DNA of 17,970 nucleotides from positions 1 through 17,970 of the forward strand of contig CAKUHJ010000028.1 in the NCBI GenBank assembly GCA_934655935.1, read 5' to 3'. The position numbers and the translations under genes are program-made. Numbering within the stretch: position 1 is the stretch's first letter; every line of letters begins with the position of its first letter. The stretch is from an uncultured Oscillospiraceae bacterium. GTDB taxonomy: Bacteria > Bacillota > Clostridia > Oscillospirales > Oscillospiraceae. The notes under the pieces were generated by a model. That model worked only from the letters and a program-made list of their open reading frames with translations, was not told where the DNA came from and ran no database searches. This document shows positions 1-6,483 of this stretch, in pieces.

Positions 1-20
1 AGGGGGCAAAAAGCCCCCTT
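1..20. terminator. GC-rich hairpin, probable terminator of a gene outside the window
   Basis: A perfect 7-base stem (1-7 with 13-19) encloses an A5 loop. Only two T follow on the plus strand, so its direction cannot be decided. It probably belongs to a gene lying to the left of the window. It could also act as a last terminator for the minus-strand operon that ends at 135. Confidence 0.45.
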
Positions 21-34
21 CGCGTTCAATCAAG

Positions 35-68
35 CGGTTTTCTGAACTTTTTGAAGTTCAGAAAACCG
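35..68. repeat. 15-bp perfect inverted repeat in the intergenic gap
   Basis: Bases 35-49 pair perfectly with 54-68 around a TTTG loop. The stem is AT-rich in its middle (TTTTCTGAACTT) and has no clean T tract on either side, so it is not a textbook terminator. It lies in a row of three hairpins between the phosphatase gene and whatever is to the left. It may be a convergent terminator or a dispersed intergenic repeat. Confidence 0.5.
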
Positions 69-103
69 GACGCAGCGGGGCGAAAAGACTTTTTCGACAC
101 GCT

Positions 104-136
104 GGGGCGCTGCAGCCGCAGCGCCCCTGTTTTTTT
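104..136 (+). terminator. Rho-independent terminator, plus-strand orientation
   Basis: A 10-base stem (104-113 with 118-127, GGGGCGCTGC and its complement) with an AGCC loop is followed on the plus strand by TG and a run of T to 136. This is a canonical terminator for a plus-strand gene left of the window. The T run touches the 3' end of the minus-strand phosphatase gene at 135. The same stem may also stop transcription arriving from the minus strand. A smaller hairpin (CGAAAA/TTTTCG, 81-96) precedes it. Confidence 0.7.
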
Positions 137-863
137 AATCCTCCCGTGTGCCGTCGCCGGCGCGCTCGCAGAAGCGCGCATGGAACGACGCCGGCTCACC
201 CGCAGCGTCCAGATGGGAGAGGTCTCCGAAGCGGGACATCCGGAACACGGCCGTTCCGCGCCTGCGTTCCTCGGTGGAAAGCACCGTCACGCTGCTCGGA
301 AGCGCAACGGTGTGATGCCAGAGCACAACCGGCGAGCAGTCCAGGAGTCTTGACAGCAGTACGCTCTCCAGCCCGAAATGGCAGAACAGAAGAATGTTCT
401 CGCAGTTTGGTCGCTCCACGCGGTAAACATGCCCGTCGCGGACATAGCCGTGCGCGGCGAGCAGCGCGTCAAGGCCTGCAATCACACGGTCATAGGCCTC
501 GCCGACGCCGGTATCACGGTAGACCGGCGCCTCGCGCCAGCCCTCCGGATCATAATACTGCGGCTCCTCCGCCCAGGTCTGCGGCAGAAGATCCCAGCCG
601 ATTCCAACCGGCTGGACGTCTCCGGCCAGCCGGTAGCCCTGGTCAAACTCGCGCAGCCAGCCAAGCGTCTGCGCCTGCGCCTGCGTCTTCTCCAGCAGAA
701 GCGACGCCGTCGCCTGCGCGCGGCCAAGCGGGGAAACGTAGATCTGCGCATCTGGAATTTTCGCAAGCCGCGGCGCAAGCAGAGCCGCCTCGCGCCAGCC
801 CTTTTCGGTCAGGGAATCGCAGGAATAGTCCGGCTCTGCGTGCCGGATGATATATAGATTCAT
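135..863 (-). CDS. Histidine phosphatase family protein (phosphoglycerate-mutase-like)
   Basis: The 242-residue protein opens with the family signature RHAE, in which His8 is the phospho-acceptor next to Arg7. It then has SPLGRAQ (Arg48), an acidic residue at Glu72 and the second catalytic histidine in CHFG (His162). These are the expected four pocket positions of the branch-2-like histidine phosphatases. The start at 863 is chosen because it begins exactly at the RHAE-containing strand, has AGGAGG upstream, and overlaps the larC stop by 4 bases (ATGA). It is the last gene of the larE-larB-larC transcript, so it is probably translated by coupling. The substrate is not evident: it may be a small phosphate ester linked to nickel-pincer cofactor synthesis, or an unrelated housekeeping phosphatase. 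No signal peptide is seen. Family assignment is firm; role is unknown. Confidence 0.85.
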   Translation of the reverse strand: MNLYIIRHAEPDYSCDSLTEKGWREAALLAPRLAKIPDAQIYVSPLGRAQATASLLLEKTQAQAQTLGWLREFDQGYRLAGDVQPVGIGWDLLPQTWAEEPQYYDPEGWREAPVYRDTGVGEAYDRVIAGLDALLAAHGYVRDGHVYRVERPNCENILLFCHFGLESVLLSRLLDCSPVVLWHHTVALPSSVTVLSTEERRRGTAVFRMSRFGDLSHLDAAGEPASFHARFCERAGDGTRED

Positions 864-2080
864 TGCGGCGCCTCCTGTGTCCGTCTCTGCTCGTCCAGAA
901 GCGCGCGGGCCTGCCGGAGCGAGCACGATTTTTCGCGGGCAATGCGCGCCAGATCCTCAAATTCCGGCTTTTCGCGCGCCACGCCCCAGCCCGAGGCTTC
1001 TTTGATCCGGACTGGACCGGACTGCGTCTGCACCTGCGCCGTGCGCCGCTCCAGTACGGCGCGCGTAAGGCTCTGCACACGGACGCCAAGCGTCGTCGTG
1101 TACCGGAACATCCGCTCAGTCAGCGCCTGGCGCGTTTTTTCCGTACACAGGCAGCTGAGCATCACGCCCGGGCGGGATTTTTTCATGCCGATGGGCGTCG
1201 TCCAGACGTCCAGCGCGCCGCCGGCCAGCAGCTGCTCCATTGCAAAGCCCAGCTCCTCCGGCGTCATATCGTCCAGATTGCAGGCCAGGGTGAACACCGT
1301 TTCCTCCTCCGCCTGCGTCCGGCCCAGCACCGCACGGACACAGTTGGCCGCCTCAAAATCCCGGCTTCCCGTTCCATATCCGATTTTTTCCGGAATCATC
1401 TGCGGCATGGGGCCGAAGGCGTCGGCAAAACGGCGCACAAGGGCCGCGCCGGTCGGCGTGCAGAGCTCGCCCCGGATGCTTCCGCCATAGATGGGCACAC
1501 CCGTAAGCAGCAGCGCCGTCGCCGGCGCCGGCACGGGCAGAAGGCCGTGCGCGCAGCGCACCTGCCCGCTTCCCACATGCACCGGGGAGCAGACGATTTT
1601 TTCCGGCGCGAGCATGAACATCAGCAGGCACACGCCCGCGACGTCCGCGAGCGCATCCAGTGAACCGACCTCGTGAAAATGAATCTGATCGACGGGCCTG
1701 CCGTGAACGCGGCTTTCCGCTTCTGCAATGGAATGGTAGACCGCGCGGATATCCGCGCGTACCGCCTCCGGCAGGGGAAGCGCTGCGATTCTCTGCTCCA
1801 GACCGGAAAGGTCCGTATGCGCATGGTGATGGTGCGCATGCGCCCCGCCGTCCGCCTCTTGGGCGTGCTCCTCCTGTCCGCGCACAAGTACGCGCATGTG
1901 AGTCCCGCGGATTCCGCACTTTTCGTCCGGCTCCGCCTCCAGGCGGATTCCGGGCAGCCCGAGCGCGTTCATGGTCTGCAGAAAGCGCGCCTGCGCCTGC
2001 CGGTCCAGCAGCTCCCAGAGCGCCGCCATCAGCATATCGCCCGCCGCGCCCATGGCGCAGTCCAGATATAAAATTTTCAT
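860..2080 (-). CDS. larC: LarC, nickel insertion enzyme for the nickel-pincer nucleotide cofactor
   Basis: LarC uses CTP to insert nickel into the dithio-pyridinium nucleotide made by LarB and LarE, giving the cofactor of lactate racemase and related enzymes. The 406-residue protein starts with a MKILYLDCAMGAAGDM motif. A histidine-rich metal-binding stretch follows at about 72-88 (seven His), then IHFHEVGSLDALADV (133-147) and the C-terminal part from about 265 (CNLDDMTPEE). In Lactiplantibacillus plantarum these two halves are larC1 and larC2, joined by ribosomal frameshifting; here they are one uninterrupted reading frame. The start at 2080 is where homology begins, and it overlaps the larB stop as ATGA. 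The 3' end overlaps the phosphatase start in the same way. Confidence 0.92.
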   Translation of the reverse strand: MKILYLDCAMGAAGDMLMAALWELLDRQAQARFLQTMNALGLPGIRLEAEPDEKCGIRGTHMRVLVRGQEEHAQEADGGAHAHHHHAHTDLSGLEQRIAALPLPEAVRADIRAVYHSIAEAESRVHGRPVDQIHFHEVGSLDALADVAGVCLLMFMLAPEKIVCSPVHVGSGQVRCAHGLLPVPAPATALLLTGVPIYGGSIRGELCTPTGAALVRRFADAFGPMPQMIPEKIGYGTGSRDFEAANCVRAVLGRTQAEEETVFTLACNLDDMTPEELGFAMEQLLAGGALDVWTTPIGMKKSRPGVMLSCLCTEKTRQALTERMFRYTTTLGVRVQSLTRAVLERRTAQVQTQSGPVRIKEASGWGVAREKPEFEDLARIAREKSCSLRQARALLDEQRRTQEAPQ

Positions 2081-2832
2081 GCATCTACCCCCAGATGATT
2101 GATCATGCTCGCAAGATATCCCGCGCCGAAGCCGTTGTCGATGTTGACGACGCTCACGCCGCTTGCGCACGAGTTGAGCATGGACAGAAGCGCCGCCACG
2201 CCGCCGAAGCTTGCCCCATAGCCGACGCTGGTCGGTACGGCGATAACCGGGCAGCAGACCAGCCCCCCTATGACGCTTGCAAGCGCGCCCTCCATTCCGG
2301 CCACGGCCACAACCGCCCTGGCCGACATCAGCTCCTGCGCGTGCGCCAGCAGCCGGTGCAGCCCGGAAACGCCGACGTCGTAGAGCCGGATCACACGGTT
2401 CCCGTGCGCCTGCGCCGTCAGGGCCGCCTCCTCCGCGACAGGAATATCCGACGTGCCGCCTGTCGCGACCACGATGTTTCCCACGCCGTCCGGCTCCGGC
2501 AGCGTCCCGGCGATGGCGATGCGCGCCGCGTCATAGTAGGACAGCGGCAGCGTTTTTTGTACCTCCGCCGCGCTCTGCGCGCTCAGGCGGGTAATCAGGA
2601 CCGTCTGCACGCCGCGCGCGCGCATGGCAGAGGCGACGCCCGCAATCTGCTCCGGCGTTTTTCCCGCGCCGTAAATCACCTCCGCCGCACCCTGCCGGAT
2701 GCCGCGGTGAAAATCCACCTTTGCGTAGCCAAGGTCCTCGAAGGGCTCCAGCCGCAGCTTTAAAAGCGCCTCGTCCACGCCGAGCGTCCCGGCCCGGACC
2801 TGCTCAAGAACTCCTCTTGCCGCCTCGTTCAT
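2077..2832 (-). CDS. larB: LarB, nicotinic acid adenine dinucleotide carboxylase/hydrolase
   Basis: LarB carboxylates the pyridinium ring of nicotinate adenine dinucleotide and hydrolyses the pyrophosphate to release AMP, the first step of the nickel-pincer pathway. The 251-residue protein has the LarB N-terminal part (FEDLGYAKVDFHRGIRQG, 31-48) and a PurE-like carboxylase fold rich in glycine (VVATGGTSDIPVAEEA; AGMEGALASVIGGL; PTSVGYGASFGG). Cys222 in LNSCASG is at the position of the L. plantarum cysteine (Cys221) that forms a covalent adduct with the substrate. The start at 2832 is preferred over upstream in-frame codons because GGAGGTG precedes it, it overlaps the larE stop as ATGA, and homology begins there. 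It overlaps larC by 4 bases. Confidence 0.93.
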   Translation of the reverse strand: MNEAARGVLEQVRAGTLGVDEALLKLRLEPFEDLGYAKVDFHRGIRQGAAEVIYGAGKTPEQIAGVASAMRARGVQTVLITRLSAQSAAEVQKTLPLSYYDAARIAIAGTLPEPDGVGNIVVATGGTSDIPVAEEAALTAQAHGNRVIRLYDVGVSGLHRLLAHAQELMSARAVVAVAGMEGALASVIGGLVCCPVIAVPTSVGYGASFGGVAALLSMLNSCASGVSVVNIDNGFGAGYLASMINHLGVDA

Positions 2833-3575
2833 CCCCGCACCTCCAGATCCAGAAGTACCTCCGGATAGTATTTCTTCAGCTCCGCGAGAATTTCCTCCCG
2901 CTGCTCCAGGAAGGGGCCCAGGTCCTGCCTGCGCAGCTGCAGCCTTGCTGCGCCATGCCAGAGCCGGACCCGAAAGTCCGAAAAGCCGCGGGAAAACAGC
3001 CACTTCTCCGCCGCTTCCGTCGCAGCGAGCTTTTCTTCTGTAATCGGCTCGCCGGACGGGATTCTTGTCGCCAGGCAGGCATAGGCGGGCTTGTCCCACG
3101 TAAAAAGGCCGGCCTCGCGCGAGCGCCTGCGGATTTCGGCCTTATCCAGCCCGCACTCCCGCAGCGGCGAGCGGACCGAAAGCTCCCGCAGCGCCCGCAT
3201 GCCAGGGCGGTCCGCCGCATCGTCGGAGGCGTTGGTCCCGTCCAGAATCAGCGTATACCCGTCCTCCGCCGCGCGCGCGGAAAGCGCGCCGAAGAGCCTT
3301 CTTTTGCAGAAATAGCAGCGGTCTGCCGGATTTGCAGTCACGTCCGCATCCGCCAGCACATCCAGCTCCACCACCGTCATCGGAATGCCGAGCGATTGGC
3401 AAAGACGTCCGGCGTCTTCAAACTCAAACTGCGGCTGAAAGGCCGTATGAATATAATAAGGCCGAACCTGCGCGCCGCAGGCATGCGCAGCATACAGCAG
3501 ATACGAGGAATCCACGCCGCCGGAAAACGCCAGCGCGGCGCGCGGATTCGCCTCAAAAAATTCCTTCAGCGTCAT
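2829..3575 (-). CDS. larE: LarE, ATP-dependent sulfur transferase of the nickel-pincer pathway
   Basis: LarE adenylates the pyridinium dicarboxylate nucleotide and replaces oxygen with sulfur. The 248-residue protein has the PP-loop SGGVDSS (18-24), an LDGTNASDD motif (111-119) and the conserved ACLATRIPSG segment (166-175). Cys167 corresponds to the sacrificial cysteine (Cys176) of L. plantarum. A CxxC pair (Cys87 and Cys90 in RCYFCKR) is also present. From family knowledge, three-cysteine LarE proteins such as that of Thermotoga maritima bind a [4Fe-4S] cluster and can turn over rather than destroy themselves, so this enzyme is inferred to be the cluster-dependent kind. It is the first gene of the operon; GGAGGG lies 9 bases before the ATG. 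Its stop overlaps the larB start. Confidence 0.92.
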   Translation of the reverse strand: MTLKEFFEANPRAALAFSGGVDSSYLLYAAHACGAQVRPYYIHTAFQPQFEFEDAGRLCQSLGIPMTVVELDVLADADVTANPADRCYFCKRRLFGALSARAAEDGYTLILDGTNASDDAADRPGMRALRELSVRSPLRECGLDKAEIRRRSREAGLFTWDKPAYACLATRIPSGEPITEEKLAATEAAEKWLFSRGFSDFRVRLWHGAARLQLRRQDLGPFLEQREEILAELKKYYPEVLLDLEVRG

Positions 3576-3593
3576 CGTTTTCTGCCCTCCGTT

Positions 3594-3607
3594 GCGTCAG
3601 CTGACGC
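3594..3607. repeat. 14-bp perfect palindrome in the larE leader
   Basis: GCGTCAG/CTGACGC is a perfect palindrome lying between the predicted transcription start of larE (near 3613) and its ribosome site. On the plus strand six T follow it (3608-3613). In the larE mRNA it would form a short hairpin almost at the 5' end, which could stabilise the transcript. It may also be a protein-binding site. Confidence 0.45.
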
Positions 3608-3619
3608 TTTTTTCGTTTT

Positions 3620-3648
3620 ATTATAGCATACACCCGGACAAAATTGAA
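3620..3648 (-). promoter_or_regulatory. Predicted promoter of the larEBC-phosphatase operon
   Basis: On the minus strand a perfect -10 TATAAT (3620-3625) is preceded after 17 bases by TTCAAT (3643-3648), a weak -35. The predicted start near 3613 leaves a leader of about 38 bases before larE. The -35 box falls exactly in the loop of the inverted repeat 3631-3661, which suggests control by a DNA-binding protein. The position supports separate transcription of the lar genes from the phage-type cassette upstream. Confidence 0.6.
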
Positions 3649-3661
3649 CCTTGTCCGGGTG
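3631..3661. promoter_or_regulatory. 11-bp inverted repeat across the larE promoter: operator or cassette terminator
   Basis: CACCCGGACAA (3631-3641) is repeated in inverted form at 3651-3661 with a 9-base centre. It lies just downstream of the amidase gene, so it could be the terminator of the phage-type cassette, but no T tract follows on the minus strand. The arm centres are 20 bases apart, about two helical turns, and the repeat brackets the -35 of larE. A repressor site for the lar operon is therefore equally possible. Confidence 0.5.
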
Positions 3662-3681
3662 TGAATTGCGGCTGCGTTCCT

Positions 3682-4380
3682 TTATTTTTTCCCGTTCAGG
3701 ACGGCGATGCTGCCCCGGAAGCCCACCTCAAGATCCAGGGCCTTCGCGATATCGCGCACCTTAACATAGTTCGTGCCGTCCTTCAGAATGCGCTCCACGG
3801 GCACCTCCTTACCGTTTACGATCATCTTGCTCTTCTCAACCACTTCATGATCAAACCTTTCCAAGAATTTTTCCCACTGCCAGTTGCCGGTCGTGTGGTA
3901 GTAGCTGTTTGTGTCGTCCCCGACAAACGGTCTCGGGCACAGCTTGCCGGACACGTCGTAGTGCCGGAGGATGTTGCCTGCCGGGATTTTATACTGCTTC
4001 ATGAGCCGCCGGATGAGCCATTCGGCGTTGTCCAGCGCCCGCTTGTCGAAGAACCAGTCCGCATCGCAGGCAGCAATCCGCTTGGGGTTCAGCTTCCTCG
4101 GGCGGATCTCAATGCCGATGGAATTCCAGTTCCGGCAGACCGGGTGCTTCTGCCCGTCGCCGCAGTGCCAGGCGGTATCCGTTTCCTTCACGCAGCGGTA
4201 GATCGTCTCGCCCTCGTCCACGGCGTAGTGGGTGCTGGCCTGCGCCTGCGGGTTTTTAAACCACTCCGCGACGCTTGCCGCCGTGCCGAGCGCGCCGAAG
4301 TAGTGCACGACGATATACTTCGGCACGCAGCCGCCCGAACGGTGGTTGACCGGCGTCAGCGCGTCCTTAATGACCGGCAT
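3682..4380 (-). CDS. Phage-type N-acetylmuramoyl-L-alanine amidase (endolysin)
   Basis: This 232-residue enzyme is a zinc amidase of the Amidase_2/T7-lysozyme type that cuts the bond between muramic acid and the stem peptide. Zinc ligands are visible as His26 (VVHYFG), His140 (RHYDVSGKLCP) and Cys148. Lys146 and Tyr52 match the T7 lysozyme catalytic pair. IGIEIRP lies at 88-94. Residues from about 186 (MIVNGKEVPVERIL...VRDIAKALDL) form a separate small domain like those fused to clostridial phage endolysins and to copper-amine-oxidase-type stalk domains. There is no signal peptide, so export should depend on a holin. The start at 4380 has AAGGAGG upstream; a longer version would add an arginine-rich, unlikely extension. 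It overlaps the holin-like gene by 14 bases and is the last gene of the cassette. Confidence 0.9.
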   Translation of the reverse strand: MPVIKDALTPVNHRSGGCVPKYIVVHYFGALGTAASVAEWFKNPQAQASTHYAVDEGETIYRCVKETDTAWHCGDGQKHPVCRNWNSIGIEIRPRKLNPKRIAACDADWFFDKRALDNAEWLIRRLMKQYKIPAGNILRHYDVSGKLCPRPFVGDDTNSYYHTTGNWQWEKFLERFDHEVVEKSKMIVNGKEVPVERILKDGTNYVKVRDIAKALDLEVGFRGSIAVLNGKK

Positions 4381-4588
4381 TGCTTCCCGCCTCCTTGTTG
4401 TCAATGGCCTCCTGCACCTTCTGACTCTGTGTGCCGAAGTAGAAGGCAATCACGACGGCGTAGACCGTCATAAAGTCCTGGCTGATCTTGCCCGCAACCG
4501 CCATGTAGGCAAATACCCCCGTCAGCGTCAGCGTGACCAGACTCTTGACGCTCAGCAGGTTCCCCAGCCGCTTTTTGACATTTTCCAT
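4367..4588 (-). CDS. Small phage holin-like membrane protein
   Basis: The 73-residue protein has a basic N-terminus (MENVKKRL), two predicted membrane segments (about 15-32 and 38-52), and a charged C-terminal tail (QSQKVQEAIDNKEAGS). The second segment ends in the motif VIAFYFGTQSQK, which recurs in small proteins beside endolysin genes of Firmicutes phages. Its 3' end overlaps the amidase start by 14 bases, the usual holin-endolysin arrangement. The ribosome site AAGGAG lies before the ATG. The role in letting the amidase reach the wall is inferred from size, topology and position. Confidence 0.72.
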   Translation of the reverse strand: MENVKKRLGNLLSVKSLVTLTLTGVFAYMAVAGKISQDFMTVYAVVIAFYFGTQSQKVQEAIDNKEAGSNAGH

Positions 4589-4601
4589 ATATGTACTCCT
4601 T

Positions 4602-4859
4602 TCAGTCCTTCAGCACGATTTCTGCAATTCGTGCCGCTGCTTCCGGGCCGTATTTTTCGGCCCACTTGTCCATGTACTTCTGCGCGTACTTCGCGCGGTT
4701 CTCGTTCTTGGCCTTCCAGAGGTAGAATCCTCCGCAGGCCGTCGTTCCGCCCAGCACGGCAAGTGTGATCTCCGTCAGCTGCGCCCCTGCCGCGCATGCG
4801 ATGATCAGCACGAGGCTGACCAGCGCATTTCCGAGCATCCACTTTTTGCTGAACTCCAT
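4602..4859 (-). CDS. Small two-helix membrane protein of the phage lysis region, function unknown
   Basis: The 85-residue product starts MEFSKKWMLG, has two hydrophobic segments (about 10-27 and 31-47, alanine- and glycine-rich), and ends in a long charged amphipathic tail (KAKNENRAKYAQKYMDKWAEKYG...). It belongs to the kind of unnamed protein found between tail-fibre and holin genes in clostridial prophages. The start at 4859 has AGAAGGG upstream. A longer reading frame from 4937 would overlap the upstream gene and add residues without a hydrophobic pattern, so it is not preferred. It may be an accessory holin or antiholin. Confidence 0.65.
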   Translation of the reverse strand: MEFSKKWMLGNALVSLVLIIACAAGAQLTEITLAVLGGTTACGGFYLWKAKNENRAKYAQKYMDKWAEKYGPEAAARIAEIVLKD

Positions 4860-4911
4860 TGCTATCCCTTCTGCCCGCAGGCGGCCTGGTTCAGATACTT
4901 TTTTGTTTTCT

Positions 4912-5151
4912 TCATGTCCCACGCTCCAGATCGTCAATGCGGTGGTTTGCTACCTTCAGCTTTTCTTCAAAGACCGCAGCCGATTCCTCCAGATGATAGG
5001 TGCGCTCTACCAGGCCGTTGTGCTTCGCTACCTTCTGCTCCAGCTGTTCCAGCCGGTATGCAATGAGCGCTGCGCTTTTCCGGTTCGCAAGATACGCCCC
5101 GGCGAGTGTGCCTGCGAACCCCAGCAGCGCCACGATGATTGCTTCTGTCAT
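4912..5151 (-). CDS. XhlA-like membrane-anchored coiled-coil protein of the lysis region
   Basis: The 79-residue protein has one N-terminal hydrophobic helix (about 4-22, IIVALLGFAGTLAGAYLA) followed by basic residues and a long heptad-type coiled coil (about 32-77, RLEQLEQKV...LKVANHRIDDLE). This layout is that of hemolysin XhlA-type proteins, which act with a holin and amidase in phage-like lysis modules such as that of Bacillus PBSX, although in XhlA the membrane segment is C-terminal, so the order is reversed here. GGAGGTGA precedes the start. It begins 6 bases after the collagen-like gene ends, consistent with one transcript. Confidence 0.68.
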   Translation of the reverse strand: MTEAIIVALLGFAGTLAGAYLANRKSAALIAYRLEQLEQKVAKHNGLVERTYHLEESAAVFEEKLKVANHRIDDLERGT

Positions 5152-5157
5152 CTGGCC

Positions 5158-6462
5158 TCACCTCCATGCGGTTACCCGGTAGGTATAGTCCTTTGCGTTC
5201 AGCTGACCGGTTGCAGTGGTGCCCTTTCCATACCAGCTCAGCGTTTTCCCGTCCTCGCTCCACGTTACAACGATCGCGCTGGCGGTTACGGTGGTGCCGG
5301 CGCTGGTGCCCGAAACATTCATAAAATAAGCCCACGCGTAGCCCTGTGTAAAAAACGTCGGAACCTGTGCGTTCGATCCGCTCAGAATGGTAATCATCAC
5401 AAGCTTCGGCACAAAATCAAAGCTCAGTGTGTTCGGGTTGGCCGAGCCGTATGCGCCCGTCCCGACATACGACGTCTGATAAACTTCGCTGTCCGGAACT
5501 GGAACCAGGGCCGCCGCGGCGCTGGCCAGCTCCGCCTTATCCGCCGCCGTAAAGTAATCCGTACCCTTGACCGGCGTGTGCCCGTCGGCTCCGGCAGGTC
5601 CCTGCGGGCCGGTCTCGCCCTGCGGACCTTGCGGCCCCGCAGCGCCGTTATCGCCCTTCGGCCCCTGGGGCCCCGTTGCGCCGGCGTCGCCCTTCGGCCC
5701 CTGGGGCCCTGTTGCGCCGGCGTCGCCCTTCGGGCCTTGCGGGCCTGTGTCGCCCTTATCGCCCTTGTCGCCCTTATCGCCCTGCAGAGGGCCGCTGTTG
5801 ATCCAGCTGCCGGACACGCCGTCAAAGATGTAAATGTCGTACGGCGCCGCAGCGCCCACACCGTAGGCGTCTCCTGCCTCCGGGCTCTGAACGGCGGCTT
5901 CCAGCGCGGCTCTCGTCGCATAGCAGCCCTTTATGGCGAAGCCCGATCCCGTGTCTCCCTTTGGGCCCTGGGGACCTGTGTCGCCCTTGTCGCCCTTCTC
6001 TCCCTTGGAGCCCTGCCCGCCGTTGTGGACCACCTGACTCGTTTCGCCGTTTTTGTCCCTGATTACGATCCGCGCCCCGCCTGCAATGCCGATTACCGCT
6101 GCCGTCGGGCTGTAGCCGTCTTCGCCGGGGTCTCCCTTCGGCCCGGCGCCGCCCGGGTCCCCCTTTGGCCCCTGGGGCCCCGTGTCGCCGGTATCCCCCT
6201 TCGCAGCCTCCACCTCAAAGTCGAACGTTTTCCCGTCCGACATGGTGATCGTGTAGGTCGCGCAGTCCGTTCCCTGCGCGGTCTTTTCCATGCTGAGCGC
6301 GCTTGCGCCCGCCGGACCGACTACGTTTCCAAGGTCGATGGCCGAGCCGTCTGTCAGGGTAAGGACCAGCCGCCCCGCCTCTGTCACCTCCGCCGCCGCA
6401 ATTCCGCGGGAGACGAAGCCCTGCACCGTCGCCTGCAGGCGCTTTGGAATTTCAATTTTCAT
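5158..6462 (-). CDS. Collagen-like phage-type fibre protein
   Basis: The 434-residue protein has three Gly-X-Y collagen-like segments, at about 89-116, 148-174 and 228-294, rich in GDKGDKGDTGPQGPKGD. These are separated by small globular parts: an N-terminal domain at 1-88 that may dock to a baseplate or other partner, one at 117-147, and one at 175-227 (ending PYDIYIFDGVSGSWINSG, as in fibre repeats). A C-terminal beta-rich tip spans 325-434, probably the trimerisation or binding domain. Bacterial and phage collagens form homotrimers, so a rigid rod with a receptor-binding end is inferred. There is no signal peptide or LPXTG anchor, which fits a virion or tailocin fibre better than a secreted surface protein. 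AAGGAGG precedes the start. The 11 codons of DNA around the third segment include an almost perfect 36-base tandem repeat. Confidence 0.85.
   Translation of the reverse strand: MKIEIPKRLQATVQGFVSRGIAAAEVTEAGRLVLTLTDGSAIDLGNVVGPAGASALSMEKTAQGTDCATYTITMSDGKTFDFEVEAAKGDTGDTGPQGPKGDPGGAGPKGDPGEDGYSPTAAVIGIAGGARIVIRDKNGETSQVVHNGGQGSKGEKGDKGDTGPQGPKGDTGSGFAIKGCYATRAALEAAVQSPEAGDAYGVGAAAPYDIYIFDGVSGSWINSGPLQGDKGDKGDKGDTGPQGPKGDAGATGPQGPKGDAGATGPQGPKGDNGAAGPQGPQGETGPQGPAGADGHTPVKGTDYFTAADKAELASAAAALVPVPDSEVYQTSYVGTGAYGSANPNTLSFDFVPKLVMITILSGSNAQVPTFFTQGYAWAYFMNVSGTSAGTTVTASAIVVTWSEDGKTLSWYGKGTTATGQLNAKDYTYRVTAWR
5651..5722 (-). repeat. 36-bp tandem repeat inside the collagen-like gene
   Basis: Two adjacent 36-base units (5651-5686 and 5687-5722) differ by one base (C or T at position 24). 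Each encodes the 12-residue block GPQGPKGDAGAT in the third collagen segment. Further degenerate units flank them. Near identity at the DNA level, not just the protein level, points to recent duplication and probable length variation between strains. Confidence 0.85.
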
Positions 6463-6483
6463 GCGTTTGCCTCCTTTCCTCCT

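Noticed and set aside
5567..5833. Possible CRISPR-like array because of regularly spaced repeats
   Set aside because: The repeats are contiguous coding units for Gly-X-Y triplets with no unique spacers and no cas genes nearby.
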